The position numbers and the translations under genes are program-made. Below, in pieces: positions 9,501-19,352 of a stretch of 64,000 nt of DNA (position 1 is the stretch's first letter; every line of letters starts with the position of its first letter). Under the pieces are notes generated by a model, which saw nothing but the letters and a program-made list of their open reading frames with translations, ran no database searches and was not told the origin of the DNA. Source of the stretch: Parabacteroides goldsteinii. GTDB lineage: Bacteria; Bacteroidota; Bacteroidia; Bacteroidales; Tannerellaceae. The stretch lies in contig NZ_JADNBB010000008.1 in NCBI RefSeq assembly GCF_015550595.1, forward strand, positions 124,001 to 188,000, in the 5' to 3' direction.

Positions 9501-10033
9501 CTATCAATGGTGAAGACCGTACGATCATAGGAAAAGACGTACCCGATTTTACTTATGGGATCAATCTGAACCTGCAATATAAGAATTTCGAATTTTCTTT
9601 ATTCGGACAGGGTGTTTCCGGTACCCAGGCTGCTTTCGAGTCTGAACAGGTTTCTGCCTTTATGCTGAACTCTAACCCGCGTAAATTCCACCTGGGAAGA
9701 TGGACACAGGAAAATCCGAATCCTCATGCTGTCTATCCGCGTATCTATGGAGGTCATAGCCTGGATGATTATAATCAGTACTTCTCAGACTATCAGCTGT
9801 TTGATGCGGACTATTTCCGTATTAAGACAATCTCACTGGGATACCGTGTTCCTTCTAACTTAGTTTCGAAATGGGGAATGTCTTCTTTGAAATTCTTCCT
9901 GACCGGCGAGAACTTATTCACACTGCGTGCGGATCATATGATGAAAGACTTTGACCCGGAAGCTTCTTCCGGTCGCGGTATCGGTTCACTGGGAACCAAA
10001 TCAGTCGCATTAGGTGTGAATGTGTCCTTCTAA
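6596..10033 (+). CDS. SusC/RagA-type TonB-dependent receptor with STN domain
   Basis: The frame opens at 6530, but the ATG at 6596 (MNKRVVLLRDVFCK) directly precedes a signal sequence and is preferred, giving 1145 residues. After the signal peptide come an STN secretin/TonB short domain (about 40-115), a carboxypeptidase-regulatory domain (about 140-225) and the SusC signature DEVVVVGYGTQKK. A plug with RGRGNLG and SAAYGVVLVTTKTG and a large barrel ending in VNVSF follow. The STN domain marks this as a signalling transducer that talks to FecR/ECF sigma, matching the two genes upstream. Its partner SusD follows after 32 bases. It imports oligosaccharides; given the neighbouring GH109 and GH20 genes, amino-sugar glycans are likely (inference). 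Confidence 0.93.
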   Translation: MNKRVVLLRDVFCKPFKKQITQLFLIGAIGLIPVSAFAQAYQVTMKKSNAPLSSVIAELEKDSGYTFFYNDDQINLNKKVSIDVTGASLETVLNQLFKNTDYSYRIVNNQIVISKTSGSSRNTMGGNTSQQQKSVTVKGIVKDAHGEPVIGASVVEAGTTNGTVTDFDGNFVLTLSGRDKHVLISYIGYATKKITLKEGQTSLNVILEEDSELLDEVVVVGYGTQKKVNLTGAVAAISSEDIKDRVQTNVLAAVQGTVPGVTVISRPGQTPSINFRGRGNLGTSSPLYVIDGAIADADLFSNLDPNSIESISFLKDAASSAIYGSRAAYGVVLVTTKTGKKEKMNVSYSGYVGLKMPTYLPDVLDSWDYAELLNEAFYNRDAANGKNAAYSNDEIAWFKDGSRPDYYPNTKWADLVLDNPVVTTQHSLNFSGGSDKVRFFSGLGYLYDDKFMPGQSSQRYNLDANVAADVTKWLTLKTGVKFIRSTNKTEHGVASIGNFLMVPSTMVAQQSNGEWGSIAGGKSATQSFMNGNPLRALSKNNWSNGKTDNTMIDLGFDLKPIEGLVISGQGAFKSWESKSKNYTALQENVKNFETGAEIPGTGVYTNEMNMLWQSENRQMYTLTARYDWTNKVHSIGVLAGTSYEHYNYERLYSKYKNFVTDDLKDITTGSEVSKDQPDVNSYGDPLREYKILSYFGRLNYSFNDRYLFEANLRADASSRFYKNNRWGIFPSFSAGWRINQESFMSDVKWVDNLKVRASWGTLGNINNVGNYDYFQLYNNGADYNFDNEAIKGVLESKPANEKLGWETVALTDIGVDFDIFNGLFSVTADYYIKNTSDILLSYNVPLETGIASNPSQNIAKVRNRGFELALTHRKTLGEFSYQVSANIATNNNEIMDMGESDDIINNGGDKIRYILRKGESIGSFYGLKTDGLYTQEEIDAGHYYTYGRTPRAGDIKYVPQREGLEWGSAINGEDRTIIGKDVPDFTYGINLNLQYKNFEFSLFGQGVSGTQAAFESEQVSAFMLNSNPRKFHLGRWTQENPNPHAVYPRIYGGHSLDDYNQYFSDYQLFDADYFRIKTISLGYRVPSNLVSKWGMSSLKFFLTGENLFTLRADHMMKDFDPEASSGRGIGSLGTKSVALGVNVSF

Positions 10034-10065
10034 TTGATTTAATAACATTTAATTAAGTAAGAGTA

Positions 10066-11826
10066 ATGGTAAATCTAAATATAAAGAAATGGACAGTTTT
10101 CGGTTTATTGACTGTCTCTTTTACAGCCTGTGATCTGGATGTGGTACCTCCTTCAGATATTTCAGTAGAAAGTTTCTGGAATACAGAAAAAGATGCATGG
10201 TACGGATTGAATGCCTGTTATGCACAAACGCCTGGCTTCGATATCTGGGATGAGATGTGTACGGATAATGCTCATAGCCATAAACCCTGGGAAGGACCGT
10301 ATGAATCTATCCAGCAAAGTGAATTGAGTACGGCGGAAGACCGTGGGTACAGTTTCGGAACCATTCGTATCGTGAATAACTTTCTGGAAAAAGTGGGAAC
10401 CTGTGATATGGATGAAACGCTGAAAGAAAGAATGAAAGCGGAAGCTCGTTTTATCCGTGCCCAGAGTTATCTGGACCTGACAACTAAATTTGGTAAAGTG
10501 CCTTTGGTTACTACGGTTATGGAATATGATGCACCGAACGTACCCCGTGATCCGGTCGATAAAGTGCAGGCTTTCATTCTGGATGAACTGGCTGAGATTG
10601 CAACTGTTTTGCCGGACAAATACAATGGCGGTTATCTGCAGGAAACCGGGCGTATCACTCGTGCCGCAGCTTTGGCTATGCGTGCCCGTGCTGCATTGTA
10701 TTTCGGTAATTATGCGGAGGCTGAAACGTCTGCCAAGACTGTGATAAGCGAAGGACATCACTCTTTGTTCCGCGTAACGGCTTTGAATGATGCGCAAAAG
10801 AAAGAAGCTGACGAACTGGTACAGTTTATCGATTTTGAAAGCAAGGGGATCGATAAGGATAAATTTGCAAAAGGTTTGTTTAGCTATGAAACGTTATGGC
10901 AGGGTAGCAATGCATCGCCTTCGAATCCCGAGTATATCCTGACCCGCGAGTACATGGCAGATGATAATAACTACGACTGGGCCCGTTATACCTATATACG
11001 TCCGAGCCAGATGGGATCGGGTTATTCGTCTTACGAACCGATGCAGGACCTGGTGGATGCTTATTGGGACATCGACGGTAAAACAGTACGTCCTTTGATA
11101 TCGGTGGATACCCGTAAGAAGAATTTCGAAGAGATCACGGCTGAAGTAGCGGACCTGGATCAGGCTAGCTATATAAAGAGAGTTCCTGAAATGGATTTGA
11201 AGAAATATGCTTATATGGACGAATTCCGTAACCGTGACAGCCGTTTGTATGCTTCTATCCTGTTCCCGTTCAAGGGATGGCATGAGACAGACTTTACCGG
11301 AGGTACATTCTATTATCGTTGGAAACCGGAAGTGGCCGGTCTGGATGGTAACGAGTCGTGGACAGGTTACAGCTATCGTAAAATGGTTGCATTGACTCCT
11401 TATTCGGATTGGACCAGTGCCGATGACTATCCAGTGATTCGTTATGCAGAAGTATTGCTGACTTTTGCCGAAGCACACGTAATGAATGTGGGTTGGGATA
11501 ATGATGTTCAGACTGCTTTGAATGATCTGCGTGATCGTTGCGGCATGCCGTCAGTGCCGACTTCAATGCCATCGAAAGAGGCTGCTCTGGATTTTGTACG
11601 TAACGAGCGCCGTATAGAGCTGGCCGGTGAGGGACATCGTTTTGATGACATCCGTCGTTACGGTTCTGCCTATTGCCAGAAAATAATGAATACTACAACC
11701 TATGCTCCGAATGGATATAAGGTAATCGAAAAGAAATGGAATGATCGCATCCTTTTGATGCCTATACCTCAAAATGCAATGGACTTGAATCCGCTTCTGA
11801 AAAACGATCAGAATCCCGGGTATTAA
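10066..11826 (+). CDS. SusD/RagB-type glycan-binding lipoprotein
   Basis: A 586-residue surface lipoprotein. The N-terminus has a hydrophobic stretch and a lipobox cysteine (LTVSFTACDLD), followed by the SusD N-terminal pattern SVESFWNTEKDAWYGLNACY. The C-terminal RagB/SusD domain has the family signature ERRIELAGEGHRFDDIRRYG near residue 515. These proteins form a lid over the SusC barrel and bind the incoming oligosaccharide. It lies directly after the SusC gene and 20 bases before the GH109-type gene, so it is part of one operon. Confidence 0.95.
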   Translation: MVNLNIKKWTVFGLLTVSFTACDLDVVPPSDISVESFWNTEKDAWYGLNACYAQTPGFDIWDEMCTDNAHSHKPWEGPYESIQQSELSTAEDRGYSFGTIRIVNNFLEKVGTCDMDETLKERMKAEARFIRAQSYLDLTTKFGKVPLVTTVMEYDAPNVPRDPVDKVQAFILDELAEIATVLPDKYNGGYLQETGRITRAAALAMRARAALYFGNYAEAETSAKTVISEGHHSLFRVTALNDAQKKEADELVQFIDFESKGIDKDKFAKGLFSYETLWQGSNASPSNPEYILTREYMADDNNYDWARYTYIRPSQMGSGYSSYEPMQDLVDAYWDIDGKTVRPLISVDTRKKNFEEITAEVADLDQASYIKRVPEMDLKKYAYMDEFRNRDSRLYASILFPFKGWHETDFTGGTFYYRWKPEVAGLDGNESWTGYSYRKMVALTPYSDWTSADDYPVIRYAEVLLTFAEAHVMNVGWDNDVQTALNDLRDRCGMPSVPTSMPSKEAALDFVRNERRIELAGEGHRFDDIRRYGSAYCQKIMNTTTYAPNGYKVIEKKWNDRILLMPIPQNAMDLNPLLKNDQNPGY

Positions 11827-11846
11827 TATTATAGATTTAAAATACA

Positions 11847-13226
11847 ATGAAAAAGACTCTTTTTTTTATGTTAGTGTTGGCCCTTATTACCGGATGTACC
11901 TGTAATAAACCAGCCGTAAATGAGCAGGTAAAAATGATTTCTATGCCGGTTCCGGAGCGTCCGGCCGGTCAGACAGATGTATTGGAACTGGCTACCGATC
12001 CTATCCCGACCGTGCGTGTTGCATTTATCGGTTTAGGAATGCGTGGAAGCGGTGCGGTTTACCGCTACACTTTCCTGGACGGAGTGGAAGTGAAAGCTCT
12101 TTGTGACCTGAATGCCGATTATGTGAAAAGTGCACAGGAAACCTTGGCCGGTAAACATCTTCCGGCAGCAGATGAGTACACCGGGCAAGAGGATTGGAGA
12201 AAGATTTGCGAACGGGATGATATCGACCTTGTCTATATCTGTACAGACTGGTTGAACCATACACCGATGGCGATCTATGCAATGGAACATGGGAAACATG
12301 TAGCGGTGGAAGTACCGGCGGCTATGTCGATCGATGAATGCTGGCAATTGGTGAATACGGCGGAAAAGACTCGCCGTCACTGTATGATGCTGGAGAACTG
12401 TTGTTACGATTTCTTTGAAATGGCAACATTGAATATGGCCCAGCAGGGAGTATTCGGTGAAGTTATTCATGGAGAAGGTGCATATATCCACGACCTGCGT
12501 TCTCTTAATTTCTATCCGAGTGAGAAAGGTGGTTATCAGGGTATGTGGCGTTTGAAATATAATGAAGAACATACCGGTAATCCATATCCTACTCATGGTT
12601 TAGGTCCGATCTGCCAGATATTGAATATTCACCGGGGAGATAAGATGAATTACCTGGTATCCATGTCGACGAAAGAAGTCGGGATGACTGAATATGCAAA
12701 GAATACTTTTGGAAAAGACTCCAAGGAAGCGAAGCAGACGTATAAACTGGGTGATATGAATACGACTCTGATCCAGACGGAAAAAGGGAAAACGATTCTG
12801 ATCCAGCATGATGTAACCAGTCCGCGTCCGTACGACCGTAAACATGTGGTAAGCGGCACCAAAGGTTTTGCCCAGAAATATCCGGTGGAAGGAATAGCGT
12901 TGGAACCGAATGCACATGAGTTTTTAAACAATGCACAAATGGATTCTATCATGGCTTTGTATGAACATCCTATTACAAAAGAGGTGGGTGAGAAAGCCCG
13001 GAAAGTAGGAGGTCATGGAGGTATGGACTTTATCATGGACTACCGGCTTGTTTATTGCCTGCAAAAAGGGTTACCTTTGGATCAGGATGTGTATGATGCA
13101 GCTGAGTGGTCTTGCTTGACGGAACTGACAGAGATTTCAGTGAATAACGGAGGCGTTCCTGTGGAGATACCGGATTTTACCCGTGGCGCATGGAATAAGC
13201 TAAAGGGATTGCAGTTTGCAAAATAA
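11847..13226 (+). CDS. GH109-type (Gfo/Idh/MocA) glycosidase lipoprotein
   Basis: A 459-residue protein with a lipobox (ALITGCTCN). It has a Gfo/Idh/MocA Rossmann fold: [14 protein letters not shown] at about residue 52 is the NAD-binding glycine motif, and [13 protein letters not shown] is the usual second motif. The central ENCCYDFFE and the C-terminal [18 protein letters not shown] are features I associate with Bacteroides GH109 alpha-N-acetylgalactosaminidases, which cleave terminal alpha-GalNAc by an NAD-dependent mechanism. It ends the SusCD operon before a terminator. A plain sugar dehydrogenase remains possible, but the SusCD context and secretion favour a glycosidase. Confidence 0.85.
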   Translation: MKKTLFFMLVLALITGCTCNKPAVNEQVKMISMPVPERPAGQTDVLELATDPIPTVRVAFIGLGMRGSGAVYRYTFLDGVEVKALCDLNADYVKSAQETLAGKHLPAADEYTGQEDWRKICERDDIDLVYICTDWLNHTPMAIYAMEHGKHVAVEVPAAMSIDECWQLVNTAEKTRRHCMMLENCCYDFFEMATLNMAQQGVFGEVIHGEGAYIHDLRSLNFYPSEKGGYQGMWRLKYNEEHTGNPYPTHGLGPICQILNIHRGDKMNYLVSMSTKEVGMTEYAKNTFGKDSKEAKQTYKLGDMNTTLIQTEKGKTILIQHDVTSPRPYDRKHVVSGTKGFAQKYPVEGIALEPNAHEFLNNAQMDSIMALYEHPITKEVGEKARKVGGHGGMDFIMDYRLVYCLQKGLPLDQDVYDAAEWSCLTELTEISVNNGGVPVEIPDFTRGAWNKLKGLQFAK

Positions 13227-13535
13227 CATCAGGCACAAATTTAGGATAAAGGGGCACCGGAATGAATTTTCCGGTGCTTTTTTTATTATATATTCCGGAA
13301 GGTTAAAATTTGAATTTGGTAATGATTATCCTCAACTTTGATAATAGAACCATCTGGATAGTTAAAAAAGGACAAAGACTGAGTCGCTATTAAATTGTTA
13401 TTTATATCTTTGTTCCATCCCCCGATAAGTTTGCCGTAATTGCTTCCGGATAAATGATTTATTCGGCTGATAATTTGAAGAGTAAAAACAGAATTTATAT
13501 AGAACTTTATTTTAGTATTACTTAATTTGGATTTT
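13227..13535. other. Intergenic region with terminator and leader of the DUF6383 gene
   Basis: This 309-base AT-rich region holds the terminator at 13254-13284 and a TATCTTTG box at 13405-13412 with no good TTG upstream. A leader of about 115 bases then precedes the ATG at 13536. I found no inverted repeat here like that in front of the second DUF6383 gene. Confidence 0.6.
13254..13284 (+). terminator. Intrinsic terminator after the GH109-type gene
   Basis: GCACCGGAA at 13254-13262 pairs perfectly with TTCCGGTGC at 13269-13277, followed by seven Ts. Confidence 0.88.
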
Positions 13536-16500
13536 ATGAGTAAAACAATTACCTCGTTAATTGCCGGCTTATTGTTGTCGGTTTGTGTTTCATCTCATGT
13601 ATATGCTCAACCGAATGTAGGTGGGCATAATATCACGTTCCGCCCAACAGACGTGATGAGTAGTAATGAGATTGATAACGGCATAAATCATTTCGAAGCG
13701 AACAAATGGTATCAGCTGGTAAATGAAGATGGCAAATTATTGGTGCAGTATCGTCATTTCGCTTTTTATGGCGATGCTACTAATGGACTGGTTTTAAGGT
13801 TGGAATCTCCTGGTAGCGTACCGATCAACTATTCTTTGTGGTCTATCAAAGCATATGATGACGGACACAGCGGAAAGAATTTCGTGTTTGTCAACAAGGA
13901 AACGAATATGGAACTGGAGTATGGACACGTAAAGGCTTATACTCAGGAAATGATTGACCACAGTTATCAAAATGTTACCTCCTATCTAGGCGGCTGTCTG
14001 AAAAACTGGACCTGGTACTCTACCGATAAGCAGGTGAATGATTTCGACTATGCTCCTTTGTATTCTTATTTCAGTAATCAGGACTCAGTTGTCGTTTTAC
14101 AGGAAAGCCCGTATTATTATGGAAATGAAATACTGGCCAGAAAATACTCAAAGGAGGAAGCCGGTGATGATATGAACGATATTCTCGGTGATATTATCAA
14201 GGTTAAACCTATTTTGGCAGGTGGTATAACTCTGAATGCAAATGCTGTAAATCAAATGGTGGATTTTCAGTATATGAATGATGCCTGGGGATTGTCAACG
14301 AATAATACTGTACAGTTTGATGCCTCTGTTACCCCGACTCAGACAAGTCCGCTGTTGACTAATCAGTTTGTAGCTGTGGATAACGAATATGATTATTTTC
14401 CGGGTATTTATAATGCTGACCCTGTAATCGGTCTTAGCTCCAATGAAGCATGGGATTATGTCAGGTTGCAAGTTCCGGGAGAAAGAGACGAATATGGTGA
14501 CTATGAATCATTCCAGACTTTGTACGTAGGGACTTCATTCTACGAAAAAAGTAGTAAAGAACTGAAACTGGAGCTTATGGATGGTAATCTGAAGGCTGCG
14601 AATATGCCGGATGATATTTCTGGTCTCACAGAGAAAGCATGGATTGCCCGTTCACTTTTCAAATTCACTTATTATCCTTCACAGGATAGCCTGGTGATAG
14701 AACCGATGAATGCTTCTTATAAGAATGCTGCTTCCAACAAATGGATAAATGCCAATTATGCCTTCAACTCGACTAATAATGATATGCCAGCGATATGGGC
14801 TGCCAATGGAATAGATGCTCCGGAACATAACGATGAATATGGTTCCGTAGTTCTCCGTTTGGCTTACCTGACAGATAATACGTCTGTGATCACTGCCAAG
14901 AATACAGAGGTGGATGGCGAATATATACTCCCCGGCTCTTTACAGACCCGATTCTTCTTCAAGAACCGTGATTTTAATTACTTGACTCGTATTACATTAC
15001 CGGAAGGACTTTATTTTATCAAGAGTGCCGATAATGGTAGAAATGTTGTTGCCAACTTGCAGGGACGTCTGATGTTTGACGCACCGGAAGATGATCAGAA
15101 TTATGACGATATGCCTGCAACAATGTGGGTGGTAAAGACAACCGGTTGTGGTGATAGAGCTACTGTTGCTATCTATAACCGCGAATATGCATTCGATTAT
15201 GGCATGCTTATCAGGGATGAACCATCGGTAGATCTTAGGATGTCCTATAACGATTATTGGAATATGTGCCAAGATACAGTCCCGGTCTTTGAAGGTCAGT
15301 TATATAAAGATAAAGACGGTAATATTTTCTTTATTGATGAAAACTATCAGGGATTTGAGAAAAAAAGTTGCGAAGGTTGTAACTGGGCTTTGGATAACAT
15401 GCATAACTATAACTTCATTTCGGTAACTGACAATGAGGCTTTGACAAATGAACATCACGGATACAAACATCTTGATCCGGCATCATTGCTTTACACCAAG
15501 TATCGTCTTAACTACAACCTGTTTGCTAACGGTAATCTTTATCTGAATGTTGTGGACAACACCTTCATGCCGATAGAAAGTCAGTCCACCACTTATGAAT
15601 TGGAAATTGCTCCCGAAGACTTTAAAGCGACTGATTATGAGTTTGGTTACGGTGTGAACGTTGCCGGTTTGCCGCAATTGTCACGAACTGCTTATGTCTT
15701 GAAAGTGAGTGATAAGAACTTGATAGATAATGATAAGATGTATATCGCCCTGGTGGAAGAGTTCGGTAAAACAGCCTACTATCAGCCGATGAGTCGCGAA
15801 GATATCGAAGCAGGTAAAGGAAAGCTTGGTGTGTTCTACCTGAAAGCTGACCAACGTAAAGAGGATGAAAAATGCTATATCCTTATCGACATCTTCAATA
15901 ATAAGGTGAATGATTGTAATGAATGTCCTGATCCTACTCCTGTTCCTACTAGTGCTGGATTACGTAATACTCCTGCTCCGGACCCGGGCGATGACTGTGA
16001 AGATTGTGAGGAATGCACTCTTCCGAGATATTCTTACGCATTCAATGGCTGGAGACAAGCACATTGCGTAGATGGTATCGGTAAACTGAGTATTACCAAA
16101 TTGGATAAAGAAGCTGAAGACCGTTCATCTGCTTTTGCTGTTATTACCGACTATCGTCCATTATATATGGATCTGGGTGAAGAAGGTAAGCATGTCGATA
16201 TATACCGTGCAAGAGGTACCGGTCAGGAATTCCTGTTCGAAGATTCTAATAACCAGAGCATGGCTCCGCAGGTGGTGAAAGAATTCGGTTACTTAGGTAT
16301 GACAGCTGAAAAGATCCAGCCGATCGGTAAAGAAAGCAAAACTGCTATCTATGCTGACTATGTAACGAAATCTACTGACCGTATGCCTCAGTATCTGTTC
16401 GTTCTTCGTCCGGATTCAGTGAAAGACGGTAGGTGGTGTAACACCCACGGTTATAACCCGGGGTGCGAACACGAAGTTGATTATAACGGTTACCTGGCCG

Positions 16501-17231
16501 GTAGCTTCCTGATCAACCTGACTGACTCGGTGAAAGGTAATACTAACATGTTGAACAATCCTGACGTTTACAAATGGCAGTCTTACACTCGCCTTGGTTT
16601 CGTTGAAGGTGTTCACCAGGTGGATGCAACAGGCGAATATCTGTATATCCTGAAGAATGGTAAGAAATTGGCAGACCTGAGAACTAAGGACGGTGTTCTT
16701 GATCCTCGCGACCTGTACAATGAAGCTATCTTCGAAAAGAAACCGGTAGACGGCTTGCATAAGAACTATGCATTCTCTCTGCGTTACACAGACGACGCTC
16801 ATAAGGACTTCTTACTGGAATCCAACAAGGAAGGCGTATCGAGCATTGCTTCGTTTAAGGGCGCATGGGTGAAAATCCACAACGGTGTGCCTGTATTGGC
16901 AGAATACGAAGTAGACAACGGTAACCATGTGGACGATAAGGATAAGATGCAGGAACTGATCAACCAGTCTCAGATCTTCAATCTGGAAAATACAGACGAT
17001 TATGCAACTTCTAACGATGAGATTTCAACATCAAGTATTAGTATAGTTGCCGGTAACGGTTCAATCATCGTTCGTAATGCATCAGGTAAAGTAATAGCTG
17101 TTACAAATCTATTAGGCCAGCCGCTTGTAAACCGGACTATCACATCCGACAATGCAACAATTCCTGTACCTCAGGGCGTTGTAATCGTCAGTGTGGAAGG
17201 TGAAAAAGCAGTTAAGGCGATCGTGAAGTAA
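13536..17231 (+). CDS. Giant secreted protein with DUF6383-type C-terminus
   Basis: The ATG at 13536 (MSKTITSLIAGLLLSV) is preferred over the TTG at 13527 and gives 1231 residues. There is a signal peptide (ending VYAQ) and no internal membrane segment. The body is repetitive, aromatic and rich in Asp and Asn, with Cys clusters (CEGC, CNEC, CEDCEEC) around a Pro-rich linker at about 795-830. The last 250 or so residues match the protein at 40491: RxLINLxD-like FLINLTDS, FVEGVH, and a final 70-residue module with NLLGQPLVN and VPQGVVIVSVEGEKAVKAIVK. That tail resembles type A sorting tails of the type IX secretion system in layout (inference). A surface or adhesive role is likely; the substrate is unknown. 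It lies between the SusCD operon and a GH20 gene. Confidence 0.82.
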   Translation: MSKTITSLIAGLLLSVCVSSHVYAQPNVGGHNITFRPTDVMSSNEIDNGINHFEANKWYQLVNEDGKLLVQYRHFAFYGDATNGLVLRLESPGSVPINYSLWSIKAYDDGHSGKNFVFVNKETNMELEYGHVKAYTQEMIDHSYQNVTSYLGGCLKNWTWYSTDKQVNDFDYAPLYSYFSNQDSVVVLQESPYYYGNEILARKYSKEEAGDDMNDILGDIIKVKPILAGGITLNANAVNQMVDFQYMNDAWGLSTNNTVQFDASVTPTQTSPLLTNQFVAVDNEYDYFPGIYNADPVIGLSSNEAWDYVRLQVPGERDEYGDYESFQTLYVGTSFYEKSSKELKLELMDGNLKAANMPDDISGLTEKAWIARSLFKFTYYPSQDSLVIEPMNASYKNAASNKWINANYAFNSTNNDMPAIWAANGIDAPEHNDEYGSVVLRLAYLTDNTSVITAKNTEVDGEYILPGSLQTRFFFKNRDFNYLTRITLPEGLYFIKSADNGRNVVANLQGRLMFDAPEDDQNYDDMPATMWVVKTTGCGDRATVAIYNREYAFDYGMLIRDEPSVDLRMSYNDYWNMCQDTVPVFEGQLYKDKDGNIFFIDENYQGFEKKSCEGCNWALDNMHNYNFISVTDNEALTNEHHGYKHLDPASLLYTKYRLNYNLFANGNLYLNVVDNTFMPIESQSTTYELEIAPEDFKATDYEFGYGVNVAGLPQLSRTAYVLKVSDKNLIDNDKMYIALVEEFGKTAYYQPMSREDIEAGKGKLGVFYLKADQRKEDEKCYILIDIFNNKVNDCNECPDPTPVPTSAGLRNTPAPDPGDDCEDCEECTLPRYSYAFNGWRQAHCVDGIGKLSITKLDKEAEDRSSAFAVITDYRPLYMDLGEEGKHVDIYRARGTGQEFLFEDSNNQSMAPQVVKEFGYLGMTAEKIQPIGKESKTAIYADYVTKSTDRMPQYLFVLRPDSVKDGRWCNTHGYNPGCEHEVDYNGYLAGSFLINLTDSVKGNTNMLNNPDVYKWQSYTRLGFVEGVHQVDATGEYLYILKNGKKLADLRTKDGVLDPRDLYNEAIFEKKPVDGLHKNYAFSLRYTDDAHKDFLLESNKEGVSSIASFKGAWVKIHNGVPVLAEYEVDNGNHVDDKDKMQELINQSQIFNLENTDDYATSNDEISTSSISIVAGNGSIIVRNASGKVIAVTNLLGQPLVNRTITSDNATIPVPQGVVIVSVEGEKAVKAIVK

Positions 17232-17258
17232 TTGTAAATACTAGTTATTAAATACCCG

Positions 17259-17306
17259 GGCGGTGTGTCTGTTATGCAGGAATGCATGAGACATACCGCC
17301 TTTTTT
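17259..17306 (+). terminator. Intrinsic terminator after the DUF6383 gene
   Basis: GGCGGTGTGTCT at 17259-17270 pairs with AGACATACCGCC at 17289-17300 (one G-U pair), followed by six Ts. Confidence 0.85.
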
Positions 17307-17377
17307 ATTACCCTATCTTTCCTGTTTATCAGCGAATTCTTATCTTCGTGCAAAATTTCAAACAAAAACTTATAATA

Positions 17378-19315
17378 ATGAAAAGAACACTGTTGAGTCT
17401 TGCTTCTGCCGCTCTGTTGCTGACTTGTGTATCATGTGCGAATAAGTCATGCGTTACGGAGAATGGAGAAATTGCATTGATCCCTGTGCCACAGGAAATG
17501 ACTGTCGGTTCCGACTGTTTCACTCTTACTCCTAACGCTGCCATAACCCTCGATCAATCGAATGAAGAGCTGAAAGGTATTGCCCGGTATCTGAATGAAA
17601 AGATTTCGCCTGCTACCGGCTTCACTCTTCCTGTGGAGAAACATGGAAAGATCGAATTTAAATTGGTGGAAGATGCCACCCTGGGAGATGAAGGCTACCA
17701 CCTGAAAGTGAAACATGGGGATATATTGCTTACGGCGAATAAACCAGCCGGGATTTTCTACGGGGTACAAACCTTGTTACAGATGCTTCCTGCCGAGATC
17801 AAGAGTAAGACGGCGCAGCCTAAAGATAAGAAATGGACAATCCCTTGTACCGAGATTACCGATAAACCCCAGTTTCCCTGGCGTGGGCTGATGCTGGATG
17901 TAAGCCGCCACTGGTTCAATAAAGAAGAAGTCATGAAGTTTATCGATGAACTGGCCGAGTATAAGATGAATGTTTTCCACTGGCACCTGACCGACGACCA
18001 GGGATGGCGCTTGGAAATAAAGTCATTGCCGAAACTGACGGAAATAGGCGCTTGGCGTGCTGACCGTGTAGGTGACTGGTGGGGACGTGAACGTGCGCAA
18101 AAAGGAGAAGAAACAACTTACGGAGGCTTTTATACCCAGGAAGATGTGAAGGAAGTTCTGGCTTATGCAGCCCGGCGTTTTGTGCGTGTTATTCCGGAAA
18201 TAGATGTGCCCGGTCATGGAGTTGCCGCTTTGGTCGCTTACCCGGAACTGGCCTGTATGAAAGCTCCGGACGCAGTGAATGTTGGAAATAAATTCTATGG
18301 AGAAGATGAGAATACACTTTGTATCGGTAAAGAGTATACGTTCGAGTTTATGGATAAGGTGTTGACGGAAGTGGCAGCCCTTTTCCCTGACGAATATATC
18401 CATATCGGTGGTGATGAATGCTTTAAAGGTTTCTGGCATAAATGTCCCCGTTGCCAGGCTCGTATGAAAGCGGAGAATCTGAAGAATGAAGAAGAGTTAC
18501 AAAGTTACTTTATCCACCGGATGGGGGATCTCTTGAAGTCGAAAGGAAAGAAACTGGTCGGCTGGGACGAGATACTGGAAGGTGGCTTGGCACCCGATGC
18601 TAATGTGATGAGCTGGCGTGGCATGGACGGTGGTATCAAATCGGCTAAAGCCGGCCACCATGTGATTATGACACCGACGGAACATTGCTATCTGGATTTG
18701 TATCAGGGAGAACCTTCTGTTGAACCCGCTACTTATTCCATGTGCCGGTTGAAAGACTCGTATAGCTTTAATCCCGTACCGGAAGGTGTTCCGGCTGAAA
18801 TGGTATTGGGCGGACAAGGAAATGTATGGGGAGAAGCCATTCCGACCTTCCGTCATGCCGAGTATATGACCTGGCCGCGTGGATGGGCTTTGGCGGAAGT
18901 TCTGTGGAGCGGTCCTGCGCAAACGGATTGGGAGAAATTCAGGCTTCGTGTAGAACGTCATTTCGTGCGTGCCGATCAGGCCGGTATCAATTATGCCCGC
19001 AGCATGAATAATGCGATTGTCACTCCGTATTTGCAGGATGGTGTGTTGGAGGTTGAACTGGGTAGTGAAATTGCAGAAACAGATATTTACTACACATTCG
19101 ATAATACCGATCCGGATTGCTTTACCCCGAAGTATAATAAACCGCTGCGTATTCCGAAAACAGCCAGTCGGCTGCGTGTCATTACCTATCGCGACGGTAA
19201 ACCGGTCGGCAAACTGATAACCCTTACAATAAAAGAGTTGGAGAAGCGTGCCGAGTCGGATAAAAGAACCGGACATGGAAACCTGACAGTTGAATTGCAG
19301 GCTCCGAACGAATAG
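17378..19315 (+). CDS. GH20 beta-N-acetylhexosaminidase lipoprotein
   Basis: The ATG at 17378 (MKRTLLSLASAALLL) starts a lipoprotein signal (TCVSCANKS) and is preferred over an upstream frame start at 17282 that overlaps the previous terminator. The protein has 645 residues. An N-terminal GH20b-type domain is followed by the catalytic barrel with HWHLTDDQGWRLEIK and the catalytic Asp-Glu pair in IHIGGDECFKG. Also typical are EGGLAPDANVMSWRG and the C-terminal chitobiase-like segment DIYYTFDNTDPD. It removes terminal beta-GlcNAc or GalNAc from glycans. It is monocistronic between a terminator and a phosphate-porin gene, and is a paralogue of the gene at 57104. Confidence 0.94.
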   Translation: MKRTLLSLASAALLLTCVSCANKSCVTENGEIALIPVPQEMTVGSDCFTLTPNAAITLDQSNEELKGIARYLNEKISPATGFTLPVEKHGKIEFKLVEDATLGDEGYHLKVKHGDILLTANKPAGIFYGVQTLLQMLPAEIKSKTAQPKDKKWTIPCTEITDKPQFPWRGLMLDVSRHWFNKEEVMKFIDELAEYKMNVFHWHLTDDQGWRLEIKSLPKLTEIGAWRADRVGDWWGRERAQKGEETTYGGFYTQEDVKEVLAYAARRFVRVIPEIDVPGHGVAALVAYPELACMKAPDAVNVGNKFYGEDENTLCIGKEYTFEFMDKVLTEVAALFPDEYIHIGGDECFKGFWHKCPRCQARMKAENLKNEEELQSYFIHRMGDLLKSKGKKLVGWDEILEGGLAPDANVMSWRGMDGGIKSAKAGHHVIMTPTEHCYLDLYQGEPSVEPATYSMCRLKDSYSFNPVPEGVPAEMVLGGQGNVWGEAIPTFRHAEYMTWPRGWALAEVLWSGPAQTDWEKFRLRVERHFVRADQAGINYARSMNNAIVTPYLQDGVLEVELGSEIAETDIYYTFDNTDPDCFTPKYNKPLRIPKTASRLRVITYRDGKPVGKLITLTIKELEKRAESDKRTGHGNLTVELQAPNE

Positions 19316-19317
19316 TT

Positions 19318-19352
19318 TGTAACAATATTGTAATAATTTGGTTTTATCTTTG
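19318..19352 (+). promoter_or_regulatory. Pho-box-like direct repeat and -7 box of the phosphate-porin gene
   Basis: TGTAACA-ATAT-TGTAATA (19318-19335) is an 11-base direct repeat with the 7+4 layout of PhoB boxes. It covers the position where a -33 element would sit relative to TATCTTTG at 19345-19352. Further TGTAACA copies lie near 19351, 19413 and 20763. The PhoB link is inferred from layout and from the phosphate genes downstream. Confidence 0.45.
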
